The notes under the pieces were generated by a model that worked only from the letters and a program-made list of their open reading frames with translations, was not told where the DNA came from and made no database searches. Source: Pseudovirgaria hyperparasitica (taxonomy: Eukaryota > Ascomycota > Dothideomycetes > Acrospermales > Acrospermaceae). Taken from it: 64,000 bases of DNA. The DNA lies in assembly GCF_010093815.1 (NCBI RefSeq), contig NW_022985561.1:500045-564044 (forward strand), in the 5' to 3' direction. Below are positions 20,551 through 31,346 of this stretch, piece after piece (within the stretch, counting starts at the first letter, position 1; each line of letters begins with the position of its first letter). A program made the translations under genes and the position numbers.

Positions 20551-22422
20551 GAGTATATATCGTTCCCAAAGATGTGAGTAATTTGCCATATCGGAGCCGT
20601 GATGTCGTCGAGCGTGCAGAGGGTAAACCCTGTTTTCTGGTTCGTCCACAGGGGCTCCGCGGGACCCTGCAGCACTCTTTCGTTGCTTGTTTCAATCTTA
20701 CCAATCATGGTATTTGGTGACCATGCTGTCCCTCCAAGCTTCGAACACTATGCGGGATGTAGCGGTGTGGTATTGCACATATTCAGCATACCATGCGGTA
20801 TACGTTTCTTTGGTCTTTCGAGCAATGCACCCATGGCTACGCCCATGTAGGGCGGCGGTGGCAACTTCGGCTTAAGTTTGGGCAGCGAATGATTAGTATC
20901 GACCCCCTATCCTTTGACATTAGTGATTCAATGCGAGCGATCTTTGCTGTGGAAGACAATTCGCTCATGCCTGCTCGGCGAGTAATCAGGTAAGCGCTCT
21001 TAGGTAAAATGCTCTTAGGTAAGTGTTTTCAGATGACGTGATTGTCGGCACCTGTGTATTGGAGTGATCAGCTTCTTTGATGCTTTTTGGAAAGAGGTGC
21101 AGCTGCATGGCATGGGAATTCTGAGCATCTTTCAGCAGCAGACTAGTCAAGCCACGAGTGGAGAGGCTGGTAGCGGGACATGTTTCCGCTCCAATAACAC
21201 CTTCCTCGCCGCGTCTCATCTGCACATTCGCGTTGATGAGCCGCCGCAGTGAAGGATTTGTTGACAAGAAGCTATTCCGTGCGCGATCGCTGCGATCTGA
21301 TTTAATAAGGTAGCAGTGTGGGCCTTGATGTCTTCGTGGCCTACATTGCTCTGAATACAATACGGGTTCAAATTCTTCGCCCGATGAAAATATGCAGCGA
21401 CACGTACCTCTGCAGCAGCAAACTCTATGGTTTTAGCTGGTCGGGTATGGCGTAAATGCATGTATGGTCTGACCCTGGCCCGTCGTTGGGAATTGGACCG
21501 ACTTGCAGTGAGACTTTTCGTTGGCCCGCTATGCTCAATGAGGTAATGCGTTTGAGTAACCATAGGGCCGATGCATAAACATTCAGTCTCGCTTGGTTAA
21601 TGATCTGGTAGAGGACACGCTCACGTCTTCTTAGAATCCAAGACTTACTTTGAAGGTTTTCATACCTGCGAGTTTGTCCGACTCGTTCGGAAACGAGCAG
21701 GTTTCTGCCGCATTTAGAACACGTCGGCAAGCGGCGATTCTGGAATGCTCAGCTCTTTGTGGCACTCGGAATTCCGTATCACCCACTCGGTAAATGCTAC
21801 CAATATCGAAGCCAAATATTACCATCAAGAACACTTTAGCTCTTGCCAGTTTGAATCGTCCGACCCAACCATTACGTTCTCGCTTTTGCAATGAGTCAAA
21901 GACTTAGCAGCTAAGGCCGGGAAGATGACAGTGACTTGTTTGACCAAAGCTCTTGTTGATCTGTAACATAATAGGAACCGTTCGGAACTGCTACACCATG
22001 TTCGCTCAGATGCTTGGTTATGCCTTCCTGCCCATAGCGAGACGTTCGTGCTAGATGTCGGTTAGGCAAATGTAACGGCGTCTAATTTTCAGAGAGCCTC
22101 TCCATCTTCGGAGTTCTGACCAAAATCTAGATCTGAACAGGTCTCGACTAGACTATCATTCAAGTTCCAGCTTGAACGGCTACCAAAAGACATCATGCCC
22201 TCGTGTTTCTATTATACTTTTCCCCTTCCTCAGCCCCTCAAGGCAGGTCATGAATTCAACGTTGAGGCTGTTGGAGGTACTCTCCGTTATTGATGATTGT
22301 CTGACCATATATGAAAAGGAGACCCAGCGCTTGATTCCAAGGTCGAGAAGAGTGCTCACGCACCACTAGTGACGTTCATGAGCTTTATACAATCTAAGCT
22401 AGTCGAATGAGAATTAGCGCGG

Positions 22423-22465
22423 CGCGTCTCAGTAGCTTAAGCTACTAGTAGAGACCTCCGACGCG
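22423..22465. repeat. Nested inverted repeat / hairpin
   Basis: The core AGTAGCTTAAGCTACT at 22431-22446 is a perfect 16-bp palindrome. It is flanked by GTCTC on the left and GAGAC on the right (offset by four bases), and further out by CGCGTC (22423-22428) and GACGCG (22460-22465). It lies about 320 nt beyond the 3' end of the megasynthase gene. Confidence 0.6.
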
Positions 22466-22784
22466 TCTTCTGCTTACATAATCCATCTACCCCCCTCTCA
22501 GATATGCATCACTCATAGATGCTTTCATTCTTTCATTTGTCCGCCCGTTTGTTAAGGACGTTTGATTTCTATCACGGGCTTGTTGCTCTCCCAGCCTTCC
22601 ATCTGTCATTTGCATGCCCACTATCTGTTGCAACCTAGATCCTGGATAAATTTTCGGCCACGAACATGTATTAAGTTCTTCGTCAGTCGTTTAACTTAAT
22701 TGCAATTACTTGGAAACGGCGTACACTTGCGGTCTGACGTGATATCAAGGTAAAGAAACTTTTTGATGAACACACTAAACGCTC

Positions 22785-25700
22785 TCAGACGCCCGTTTTG
22801 AACCCTCGACTGTTGATTGTAATCCGAGTCACATAATTCCTGGCCACTCGCTCGTCTATCTCTGGCACCGGATAGATTTTGCCTCCAAGCACTTCTGGGC
22901 CAACCATGGGGCCAGTGACGAATGCCACTGCATTCTTCTCGTCCTTTACCCCATCAATCAAAGCCATAATACGAGCAAGTGGGGATTCTCGATGGGACGC
23001 AACATGAGCAAATGCCCGTTCTCGCCACTCAACGAATGGCACGATTTCTTGCCCAGCACTGGCCAGACTCAATAACTTCCAGAACGCATTGAAGCTAAGA
23101 GGATTTGCATTCGCAAAGTCGTAATCCTTGCCAACGCTTTCAAAATCTTGCGTCATCTTTGTGACGATGGTTGTAGCCAAATAGTCTACAGGCAGGACTG
23201 CTGCGAGATCTGCTCCGTCCAGCGAGGGGAAGAATCCCATTTCAAGACAACCAGAGATGAAGCTGTGCATAAAATCACCCCGGTCCAACCGAAAGCAGCC
23301 GCTTTCAGTCGAGGCTGTGACGAACGGCAACCGGTAGACAGATGCGTTGGCTCCACGCCAGCGTGCAGCTGCAACCATCCGTTCAGCTGTATACTTTGAA
23401 GTAGCATAGCCATATTCTCCGTCCCCTTCTACCAGCTCGAGGCCCATATACACTGGCAGAGTAGACATGGTGGAGATGAAGTGCACTGTTTTCTCCCGAC
23501 CTTGTGATGCTAAACGTAGTATCTCATGGGTACTAACAATGTTTGGACCGAGATAGTCGTCAAGTGGACGAACCCAGTCTACAAGACCACCTGAATGGCA
23601 GATTGAATCAATAGTCTCTGTCAAATACTGGAATTGTTCATCTGGTAACCCAAACAGTGGTTGTGACATATCCCCGACAATCGCATGAAGAAGTGGCTCA
23701 AAACTGGGTTTCCACAAATCATGGGCTGCTAAAGAATCGAGTAGCCGTTGTCTAGCAGCCTGGTCGGAACCAGCGCGCACGAGACAATGAACAGAAATGC
23801 CCATGCTCAAGAGCTCTGCCGCAATGAAAGCACCCACGAAACCTGTGGCCCCTGTGACAAATACGGCATTGGGTGGCTTAGTGGGTTCCGTAGATCTAAA
23901 TTTAAGAGTTGGGTCCAGATAGCCTTTTTTGATTGCAGCTATATCAATACTCGGTGCAATCGACTCGGATTTCACGGAAGTCGGAGGTGTCGAAATATCG
24001 CCAGTGCTCGAATCGTCTGAATCCATCATGTCTTCTTGTAGGCTGGTGAGAAGAAATTTACTCAGGGCCCGGAGATTTGGATATTGAAAGGCAATCCTGG
24101 CATTCAATTTCAAGCCCGTCGACTTCTCCAGATGATTCCGCACCTGCACTGCTGTCAACGAGTCTATGCCAATATCTTGCAAGGCGCGATCGCTGTCCAC
24201 ATCCCCGCTATGCGCGATTCCTAATATTCTGGCAACGGTCGCCTTCACCGTAGTGAGAACAATCTCCCCTTGCTCAGTGACAGCACTTTGCTTCAGCATA
24301 CTTCGAAGATCTTCTTTCTTGTTCTTGAGGTCTTTTGGCGGGACTTTGCGTCCTTTCTGGCCTTGGAGCAGGCTCAAAAGAGTCGATCTTTCGTCCAGAT
24401 CATTGGAGAGGAACCTATGTAATCGACCTGGATCAAGTACAGCCACCGCCGCAAGTGGGCGACCGCTGCGTATAGCGTTCTCGGTAAGCTGCAGGCTTTC
24501 GTCCGACTGGATCATATTGAAACCCATGCGTTGCCAGCGTGCGAGACCTAATTTACTGAGTTTTTCTGCCATACCACCGCCTGCCCAAGGGCCGTAAGCT
24601 ACTGAGGTTCCTGGAAGTCTTTGAGACCGGCGGAAGTACGCTAGCGCATCAAGGAATGTGTTGGCCGCGGCGTAAGAAGACTGTCCGGGATTTCCAATGA
24701 TACCTGATATGGAAGAGAATATCAAAAACATGTCCAAATCTAGCCCTTGAGTAGATTGGTGCAGATTCCAGGCGCCATGAACTTTGGGCCCAAGGACTCG
24801 ATTGATACGTTCCGGAGTCAAGTCTTGGAGGGCTCCATCGTCCAACAGACCGGCCGTATGAACCACTCCACGTAATGGTCGCAGTGCAGTGAACAAGGAG
24901 ATGGCATTATCCACACTTTCACGAGAAGCGATGTCGCAAGACAATACCGTGGCCTGAGCACCAGCATCGGCAAGCTCTTTGACGAAGCTGTCTGTTCCCG
25001 GTGTGTCCGTTCCCCGACGGGATAGCAACACTATATCTCGTATATTGTGGGAGATGGCAAGCCACATGGCGACACGGCGACCAAGACTTCCAAGACCTCC
25101 AGTGATAATGACCGCTCCATCTGTGCGGAGCAGTTGCGCTCCCCTGGAAGTGATATTCACGTTTTCTAATCTTGGTAGCAAGATCCCGCTGTGTCGTACA
25201 GCGCATTCAGGCTCGTTGATCATGGCTAGTGCTTTCACCAGGCTGGTATCAGCCGCCAAGTTGATGTCTAGATCTACCAAGCGGAGACTCAGCTCGGTGT
25301 GTTCGTTCCGTGCAGTTCGCATTAGTCCCCAGAGAGTTGACGAATGCAAACCCGGAAGCTCTATTTCACCTGAACCTGTATCAACCGCGTTGAGAGTGAC
25401 CCATAGTAGAGGCTGTGCTAGCTGCGCTCTGATGATCGCCTGCAACTGAGCGAAAGCCTCTGTGGTGAGTTGTTCCACGTGATCAACGTCATTTTCGACC
25501 TGAGGCTCCCATACGCATAGAAGCCCAGATAGGTCGGTCCATGTGTTGATATCCTGAAGGTCAACCCAGCGAACCGATAGGCCATTTTGTAGAAGACCAT
25601 CCATGATCTTCATCGACAGTGGGCCGCTGTAGTTCGATCGGATCATCCCCCAAGTACCTGTCAATTTTGACGGGTCTGCAGTTATAGTTCCCTTGCTACT

Positions 25701-28700
25701 GGACTCCTTCCATGTAATTGCGAGCTCGGTCGCACGTGGCTCAATGCTCGCGTCTGGAGGGTCGTTCATGTCTTGCGCCTTGATGGCGTTCATGCTTAGA
25801 CCTTGATGTCCATCTGGTGGTGATAGAGTGTTCTTGCGTAAAGGTGGATATCGCTCCTTATGGAAGGCATACGTTGGTAATTCTACACGCTGGCAACCTT
25901 TTATGGAGCCAAAGTATCCAGTCCAGTCAATGGATATGTCTTTCTTATGCAACTCGGTCAGACTACGTTGTATAGTTGTGGCTTCATCCTTGCCGTGTAT
26001 TATTGATGGTAACCAGGTGATGGTCTGCTCATTCTCAAGGCATGCTGCGCCCATGCCGGCTAAGATCGGTCGAGGTCCCAGTTCAACAAAACTTGTCGTA
26101 TCCTGCAAGAATAACGTCTGGACCGCATCAGTGAAGCGAACAGCTTGGCGGATTTGTTGGACCCAGTAGTCGGGTGTCTCCATCTCGCCTGGCTCGCAAA
26201 GCCTCCCTGTTAGAGTGCTGACAATGGGCAACTGTGGTCTCTTGAATTCCACATTCTCAGCCACCGATCGGAAAGCGGTCAGTATTGTATCCATGTGGTG
26301 CGAATGGAAGGCCTTCGATACGTCAAGCAGCTTGGTCTTCCGTTCGTAGCCAGCAAAATACGAAGCAATCCGCTCGACAGCACTAATATCTCCTGAAGCT
26401 ACCGTTTGCATCGGCGTATTTCGTCCAGCGATGTCAATCTGTCCATTCAATTCCAGTGCATCGATTGCCTTCTCCACCTCCTCCCAGCTGGCCTGAAGAG
26501 AGACCATTGCTCCTTGCATGGGCACAGCTTGCATCAAGCGGCCACGAGCTTCCACTAAAATACATGCGTCAGTCAGGCTCAGTACTCCAGCGACGTGTGC
26601 TGCAACTAGCTCGCCAACCGAGTGGCCACAAAGTACGTCTGGAACTACACCCCAGCTTTTCCATAAGGACCACAAGGCCACTCCGAGCGAAAACAATGCT
26701 GGTTGCGCATAGTCAGTACGCTGCAGCAAGGATGCCGCTTCACTTCCGCTTGGAGCGTGCATAACCTCGAGCAACGGCACATCAAGTCCAGAAAATCGAG
26801 CCACAATTTCATCGAGCGCCACTCGGAAAATGGGGTAGGCTTCGTAGAGGCCCTTGCCCATACCACAAGCTTGACTTCCTTGACCGGTGAAGAGCATTGC
26901 AAGGCGTGAGGTCGAGGTTGCTGGTATGGATGCGGACGAAGTTTGTGCTATTGAGTCAAGTCCACTGATCAGCGTGGTCCGATTTTTAGCCCAGACTATA
27001 TCGCGTCTCCCAAACAGCGTACGTGTAGTAGCGAGGGAGAAAGCAATGTCTCTCAAGCGGAAATTGGGACCCTGCCCATGGGCAGAGATATGTTGTTTGA
27101 GTTTTTCAGCCTGTTGGGCCAGCGATACTTCAGTATGTCCTGATAGGAGAAAAGGCATTGCTACGCTTCGTCTCGATTCCAATGACTGGTAATGTGGCAG
27201 CTCCGTAGCTTCCACATCACTGTCTCCATCATCTTGATCCAACTGATGATCAGGTATCTGTCGTGGAGGCTCCTCCACCACAACATGGGCATTGGTCCCT
27301 GATATTCCAAAAGCTGACACTCCTGCTCGCCGGGCCCGCTTAAGTCGAGGATGCCAGGGCTGTGCCTCCTGCACCAGCGCCATGCGGGAGCCCTCCCAGT
27401 CGACTGCTTGAGTGGGCTTTGTAGCGTGTAAGGTTTGAGGGATCTTATTGTTCTTCATGGCCATAACGACTTTTATTACACCAGCCAGACCAGCTGCAGC
27501 TTGCGTATGACCAAACGAGCTTTTACAACTGCCGACCCAGAGCGGTTCGTCGTCTACTGATCGACTGCCGCCATAGACACCTGCCAGAGCTACCCCTTCA
27601 ATTGGATCGCCGAGTCGGGTGCCCGTCCCATGGGCTTCGACCAAGTCAATATCGCCTGGTGATAGCCGTGACGCCTGTAAGGCTGTCTGAATAAGCCGTT
27701 GCTGCGCTTTGCCACTTGGAACTGTCAGGCCAGGGGCACTTCTACCGCCATGATTGACAGCTGTTCCTCGTATGACTGCATGAATATGATCCTTATCACG
27801 CATAGCATCGCTGAGTCTTTTCAAAACGACAACTGTACACCCTTCAGACCAGCCAGTACCCGAGTTATCGTTCGCGAATGCGCGGCACCTGCCGTCTATT
27901 GACATACCATTAAGTCGGCTGAACTCGACATGCATGGCTGGACTGAGAAGTAGACTTATGCCGCCTGATATCGCTAAGTCACATTCTCCTTGTCGTAGAG
28001 CATTGCATGCTAGATGCGTTGTGACAAGCGACGAAGAGCACGCAGTATCAATAGTCATGTTTGGACCTTCGAGACCAAATGCGTACGAAACTCGGCCGGA
28101 AAGTGTACTACCCGCAGTACCAGTAATGGCGTATCCATCGAGCTCTCCTAAGCTTGGCACTGAGGAGTTGTGGGCGGAGATGGTGCACACTCCCATATAT
28201 ACACCCGTGTTACTGCCACGTAGTTGACCTGCCGTATAGCCTGCACGCTCTAGCCCTTCCCAACACGTCTCGAGGCCAATGCGTTGAGTAGGATCTAAGG
28301 ATCGGGCCTCACGCGGTGAGATCCCAAAAAAGGGGGCGTCGAATTCGTCTACGGAATCGAGAAACCCGCCTCGGCGACAGTACGATAATCCAGCGCTATA
28401 TAGTTCCTCGGCGTCCCATCGATCCTTCGGAACGCTTGTGATGACGTCAGCGCCTCGCTCAAGGAGATCCCAGAACTCCTGAGGGCTGGTCACTCCTCCC
28501 GGGAGCTGGCAAGCCATAGAAACTATGGCTATACTTTCGTCGGCTGTTATGTGATTCGTCGACAGTCCGCGATCTGGCTCAACTACTGAAGTGCCGTGCA
28601 GAAATTCCACAAGCGCTTTGATAGTGAAGTGCTCGAATAGAATCGCGGGAGACAATATTCGATCGAGTAGCTGCTCCAGTGCCTTCTGAACCTTGATTAC

Positions 28701-30416
28701 CCGAATGCTATCTCCTCCGATTTCGAAGAAATTCGCTTCCGTCGTTATGCGATCATGGCCGAGGACTTCTGACCAGATGAGCCGAATACTACTTTCCAAC
28801 CCCGTCTGTGGTTGCTGACTCATTGCTTGCGGCTTAACAACTTCGGTGTGTACTGGGAGAGCTTTGCGATCGATCTTTTTGTTCGGGGTCATCGGGAATT
28901 CCTTCAGTTCTAGATAGAACGCCGGCATCATGTATTCTGGCAGTCGCGATTTTAGGAAAGGTCGTAAGAAAGTCTCAATGCTCCGTGAGTCTTCGCACCC
29001 GTTCTTCGTTTGTGTTTTCTGTTTGCGAATACAGTAAGCCACGAGTCTCCCCTGTTGAGCATTCACTACAGCTTCTGCAATGTCGTCATGATCGGTGATG
29101 GCGGCTTCGATATCTCCAACCTCGATCCTGAAACCGCGAATCTTGACTTGACCATCGGCACGCCCCAAAACGCGTAGGGAATCCAATGAGTCGAAACGTG
29201 CTAGGTCTCCTGTACGATACATCAAGCCCGGGTGGAACGGATTATGTATGAACCGCTCTTGGGTTATCTCAGGCTTTTTGTGGTATCCTCTAGCCAGACT
29301 AGCGCCACCAATGAACAATTCGCCCTCGGTACCAATAGGAACCCTAGAGAGGTCATTGTTATCCAACACATAAAGTCGATAATTATTGATTGGCCTTCCG
29401 ATCACTACAGGCTGGTCTGGACACACTCGCCACATGCTGGCCCAGACAGTCGCTTCCGTAGGGCCGTAAACGTTCCATACAGATTCCGCGCACGAGAGCA
29501 ATCGATTTGCAAGTTTTTGAGGCAGTGCTTCACCACCACATATGATCGTGGAAAGATGGACATCGCTATGCCAGCCAGACTCGAGGATCATTTGCCAAGT
29601 AGCAGGCGTGGCCTGCATTATTGTAATACTATGGCGCTTGATCATACTCATTAGCGCGCGTGGATCCCTCGTTTCTGCCTTCTGGGCAACAACCACAGTC
29701 GCACCGCAGATCAACGGGAGAAAGATTTCTAGCATGGCGATATCAAAAGAGATTGTTGTTACGGCGAGGAGTCGGTCCGATGCTCGACATCCAGGTCCGG
29801 ACGTGCTCTTTATCCCGAGCAACAAGTTGCACAATGCCTCGTGACTGATCTCGACCCCTTTTGGTTTTCCGGTCGAACCTGACGTGTATATCACATACGC
29901 GAGATCATCAGGGTCCACATGACTGTCTGAAGCAGTAGTAGAATGCGGAAGCTTCTTTTCAACAGTGTCGATATTCAGGGCAGGTCCGCGCCAGAAAGAC
30001 ATTGAGCTCTCTGTAGATGCTTCAACGACCACGAGTTTTGGGTCTGCATCTTCCAGCATATGATGAATACGATCCTGGGGAAAAGTTGGATCGATGGGGA
30101 CATATGCGGCACCAGCTTTCAAAACAGCCAGCAGTACGACGACAAGCATAAGAGACCGATCGAGCACGATGCCGACAAGATCGCCACGCTTGACACTATG
30201 TTGTTCTAGTATGCTAGCATATCGGTCCACGAGAGCCCCGAGCTCCGCATAAGATAATTTTTGGTCGCCACAAATTGCGGCGACATTCTCTGAATTCGTC
30301 TTAATTACCTGGTCTATCAGATGATGAAGGCAAAGCCCCAGTGTGGTTGCATCATCTGTAGCATTGAACTCGTCTCCTACGCCCTCCTGAGCTCTACTAG
30401 AGCATGTATCCGACAT
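22785..30416 (-). CDS. Hybrid NRPS-PKS, A-T-KS-AT-KR-ACP-reductase (SwnK-like)
   Basis: Uninterrupted frame of 2543 residues. Domains in order: adenylation (about 30-530; YTSGSTGKPKG near 185, NVYGPTEATVW, YRTGDL, core Lys in NKKIDRKAL near 512), carrier T1 (GGDS near 570), ketosynthase (630-1050; active Cys in DTACSSS near 794, His in EAHGTGT and SSFGHT), acyltransferase (1175-1480; GHSVG near 1265, AFHSHH typical of malonyl-CoA), ketoreductase (1770-1925; GGLGSLG, LDD, YAAAN), ACP (Ser in GIDSL near 2086) and C-terminal thioester reductase (2190-2480; GATGFVG, Tyr and Lys in YATSK). No condensation, DH, ER or methyltransferase domain. It should load an amino acid, add malonyl units, reduce the ketone and release an aldehyde or alcohol. 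The order and length match SwnK of swainsonine synthesis. Reading the Stachelhaus positions by eye gives D-I-L-Q-I-G-V-V-W-K, close to the glycine code. All catalytic motifs look intact. Confidence 0.95.
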   Translation of the reverse strand: MSDTCSSRAQEGVGDEFNATDDATTLGLCLHHLIDQVIKTNSENVAAICGDQKLSYAELGALVDRYASILEQHSVKRGDLVGIVLDRSLMLVVVLLAVLKAGAAYVPIDPTFPQDRIHHMLEDADPKLVVVEASTESSMSFWRGPALNIDTVEKKLPHSTTASDSHVDPDDLAYVIYTSGSTGKPKGVEISHEALCNLLLGIKSTSGPGCRASDRLLAVTTISFDIAMLEIFLPLICGATVVVAQKAETRDPRALMSMIKRHSITIMQATPATWQMILESGWHSDVHLSTIICGGEALPQKLANRLLSCAESVWNVYGPTEATVWASMWRVCPDQPVVIGRPINNYRLYVLDNNDLSRVPIGTEGELFIGGASLARGYHKKPEITQERFIHNPFHPGLMYRTGDLARFDSLDSLRVLGRADGQVKIRGFRIEVGDIEAAITDHDDIAEAVVNAQQGRLVAYCIRKQKTQTKNGCEDSRSIETFLRPFLKSRLPEYMMPAFYLELKEFPMTPNKKIDRKALPVHTEVVKPQAMSQQPQTGLESSIRLIWSEVLGHDRITTEANFFEIGGDSIRVIKVQKALEQLLDRILSPAILFEHFTIKALVEFLHGTSVVEPDRGLSTNHITADESIAIVSMACQLPGGVTSPQEFWDLLERGADVITSVPKDRWDAEELYSAGLSYCRRGGFLDSVDEFDAPFFGISPREARSLDPTQRIGLETCWEGLERAGYTAGQLRGSNTGVYMGVCTISAHNSSVPSLGELDGYAITGTAGSTLSGRVSYAFGLEGPNMTIDTACSSSLVTTHLACNALRQGECDLAISGGISLLLSPAMHVEFSRLNGMSIDGRCRAFANDNSGTGWSEGCTVVVLKRLSDAMRDKDHIHAVIRGTAVNHGGRSAPGLTVPSGKAQQRLIQTALQASRLSPGDIDLVEAHGTGTRLGDPIEGVALAGVYGGSRSVDDEPLWVGSCKSSFGHTQAAAGLAGVIKVVMAMKNNKIPQTLHATKPTQAVDWEGSRMALVQEAQPWHPRLKRARRAGVSAFGISGTNAHVVVEEPPRQIPDHQLDQDDGDSDVEATELPHYQSLESRRSVAMPFLLSGHTEVSLAQQAEKLKQHISAHGQGPNFRLRDIAFSLATTRTLFGRRDIVWAKNRTTLISGLDSIAQTSSASIPATSTSRLAMLFTGQGSQACGMGKGLYEAYPIFRVALDEIVARFSGLDVPLLEVMHAPSGSEAASLLQRTDYAQPALFSLGVALWSLWKSWGVVPDVLCGHSVGELVAAHVAGVLSLTDACILVEARGRLMQAVPMQGAMVSLQASWEEVEKAIDALELNGQIDIAGRNTPMQTVASGDISAVERIASYFAGYERKTKLLDVSKAFHSHHMDTILTAFRSVAENVEFKRPQLPIVSTLTGRLCEPGEMETPDYWVQQIRQAVRFTDAVQTLFLQDTTSFVELGPRPILAGMGAACLENEQTITWLPSIIHGKDEATTIQRSLTELHKKDISIDWTGYFGSIKGCQRVELPTYAFHKERYPPLRKNTLSPPDGHQGLSMNAIKAQDMNDPPDASIEPRATELAITWKESSSKGTITADPSKLTGTWGMIRSNYSGPLSMKIMDGLLQNGLSVRWVDLQDINTWTDLSGLLCVWEPQVENDVDHVEQLTTEAFAQLQAIIRAQLAQPLLWVTLNAVDTGSGEIELPGLHSSTLWGLMRTARNEHTELSLRLVDLDINLAADTSLVKALAMINEPECAVRHSGILLPRLENVNITSRGAQLLRTDGAVIITGGLGSLGRRVAMWLAISHNIRDIVLLSRRGTDTPGTDSFVKELADAGAQATVLSCDIASRESVDNAISLFTALRPLRGVVHTAGLLDDGALQDLTPERINRVLGPKVHGAWNLHQSTQGLDLDMFLIFSSISGIIGNPGQSSYAAANTFLDALAYFRRSQRLPGTSVAYGPWAGGGMAEKLSKLGLARWQRMGFNMIQSDESLQLTENAIRSGRPLAAVAVLDPGRLHRFLSNDLDERSTLLSLLQGQKGRKVPPKDLKNKKEDLRSMLKQSAVTEQGEIVLTTVKATVARILGIAHSGDVDSDRALQDIGIDSLTAVQVRNHLEKSTGLKLNARIAFQYPNLRALSKFLLTSLQEDMMDSDDSSTGDISTPPTSVKSESIAPSIDIAAIKKGYLDPTLKFRSTEPTKPPNAVFVTGATGFVGAFIAAELLSMGISVHCLVRAGSDQAARQRLLDSLAAHDLWKPSFEPLLHAIVGDMSQPLFGLPDEQFQYLTETIDSICHSGGLVDWVRPLDDYLGPNIVSTHEILRLASQGREKTVHFISTMSTLPVYMGLELVEGDGEYGYATSKYTAERMVAAARWRGANASVYRLPFVTASTESGCFRLDRGDFMHSFISGCLEMGFFPSLDGADLAAVLPVDYLATTIVTKMTQDFESVGKDYDFANANPLSFNAFWKLLSLASAGQEIVPFVEWRERAFAHVASHRESPLARIMALIDGVKDEKNAVAFVTGPMVGPEVLGGKIYPVPEIDERVARNYVTRITINSRGFKTGV

Positions 30417-30775
30417 TGAGGGTAGGTCAAAACTTTGTCATCTGGAGTTGATGTGCTATGAATGTTGAATATCAGCACGAACCAGCGTGATCAGCACCAC
30501 TTACAATAGATTACGCTCCAATTATGCGGCAAATTTTCGTATCCATCGATGCCGTTCAAAATATAGGAGTTACGAGATCAGCCTGAGGGGCGTTTTAAAA
30601 AAAAACTATAGAGTCAGACGAGTATCATGGGGGTATATGCTAATATATGGTGAGTAAGACATTCCGAGAATAAGGTTCAAGGATATCGGAGGTCTGATTT
30701 TCCATTTGTGTGCTTTCTTTCGGTTGTTTAGTTCCTAAATCTGGCATTCTGCGAGCACGATAACGGGGCATATCT

Positions 30776-30784
30776 CGGAGTCCG
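30776..30784. promoter_or_regulatory. CGG-N3-CCG candidate Zn2Cys6 site
   Basis: CGGAGTCCG, an inverted CGG pair with a 3-bp spacer, inside the divergent cluster promoter, about 360 nt upstream of the megasynthase start. Confidence 0.4.
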
Positions 30785-31130
30785 TCATCTTGATGGGGAC
30801 TCTTTTCTATTTACTAGTACGCAAACGATATAGAGTATTATGCTGGTCATAGTGGACCAATTCGCCCTAGTCATGCCGGCTGGTAAGTATTCGAGTCTGG
30901 CGTTCTTGTGACAATCAGTTTTCATTTGATCACCAATAGGACGTGATACGGTCCCCAAGTAGGTAGTTTAGTGGCGTAGAATCTAACAGCGCAGCTTTTT
31001 CTTTTCTAAGAATGACCTCTTCTCAATGTATAAATTTTCTCTTAGCAAGATCTGCACTGCCAGCTCCACTACTTTCGATCGTCGCCAATTATAATACATG
31101 GCACGCTGCCACGTGGTTGTGATGCCATAT

Positions 31131-31141
31131 TCGGAACCCGA
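31131..31141. promoter_or_regulatory. TCGG-N3-CCGA candidate Zn2Cys6 site
   Basis: TCGGAACCCGA, inverted TCGG arms with a 3-bp spacer, upstream of the preferred start of the PLP-enzyme gene. Confidence 0.35.
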
Positions 31142-31155
31142 CTGCCATAAAAAAC

Positions 31156-31172
31156 AATTCCGAGTCGGAATT
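31156..31172. promoter_or_regulatory. 17-bp perfect palindrome with CCG-AGT-CGG core
   Basis: AATTCCGAGTCGGAATT reads the same on both strands about its central G. The CCGAGTC half recurs at 33225-33231 and 33261-33267, upstream of the MFS gene. Confidence 0.4.
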
Positions 31173-31346
31173 TTGTCTCATTTTTACGAAGTTGGAAACC
31201 CGATCCTCCACAGGCCATCATCTATCAAGCGCCCTTCTAAGGTTCTGCAACCGCAAACTAATATAACTACGCTTGTCCCCACACATGGCCATCCAGTTCG
31301 TGAAACACTACCAAGCCCTATTACGCTTGCTCATAAAAATCTCACA

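Larger units (their letters stand above)
20519..22784. other. Intergenic region between regulator and megasynthase
   Basis: About 2.3 kb holding the regulator's promoter at the left and the 3' end of the megasynthase at the right. A CGG-GTA-CCG palindrome lies at 20542-20550, 24 nt upstream of the regulator's ATG. A nested inverted repeat lies at 22423-22465. Several open frames of 60-125 codons occur, but none looks like protein. Confidence 0.5.
30417..31346. promoter_or_regulatory. Divergent promoter of megasynthase and PLP enzyme
   Basis: About 930 nt between two cluster genes. It contains CGGAGTCCG (30776-30784), TCGG-AAC-CCGA (31131-31141) and a perfect 17-bp palindrome centred at 31164, all with CGG/CCG triplets spaced by three bases. 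A TATA element (TATAAAT, 31030-31036) points toward the PLP-enzyme gene. An in-frame ATG at 31098 could extend that gene and would make the last two sites coding. Confidence 0.6.

Noticed and set aside
20986-21891. Several frames of 60-125 codons between regulator and megasynthase
   Set aside because: Mutually overlapping, no recognisable protein features, and no splice pattern linking them.
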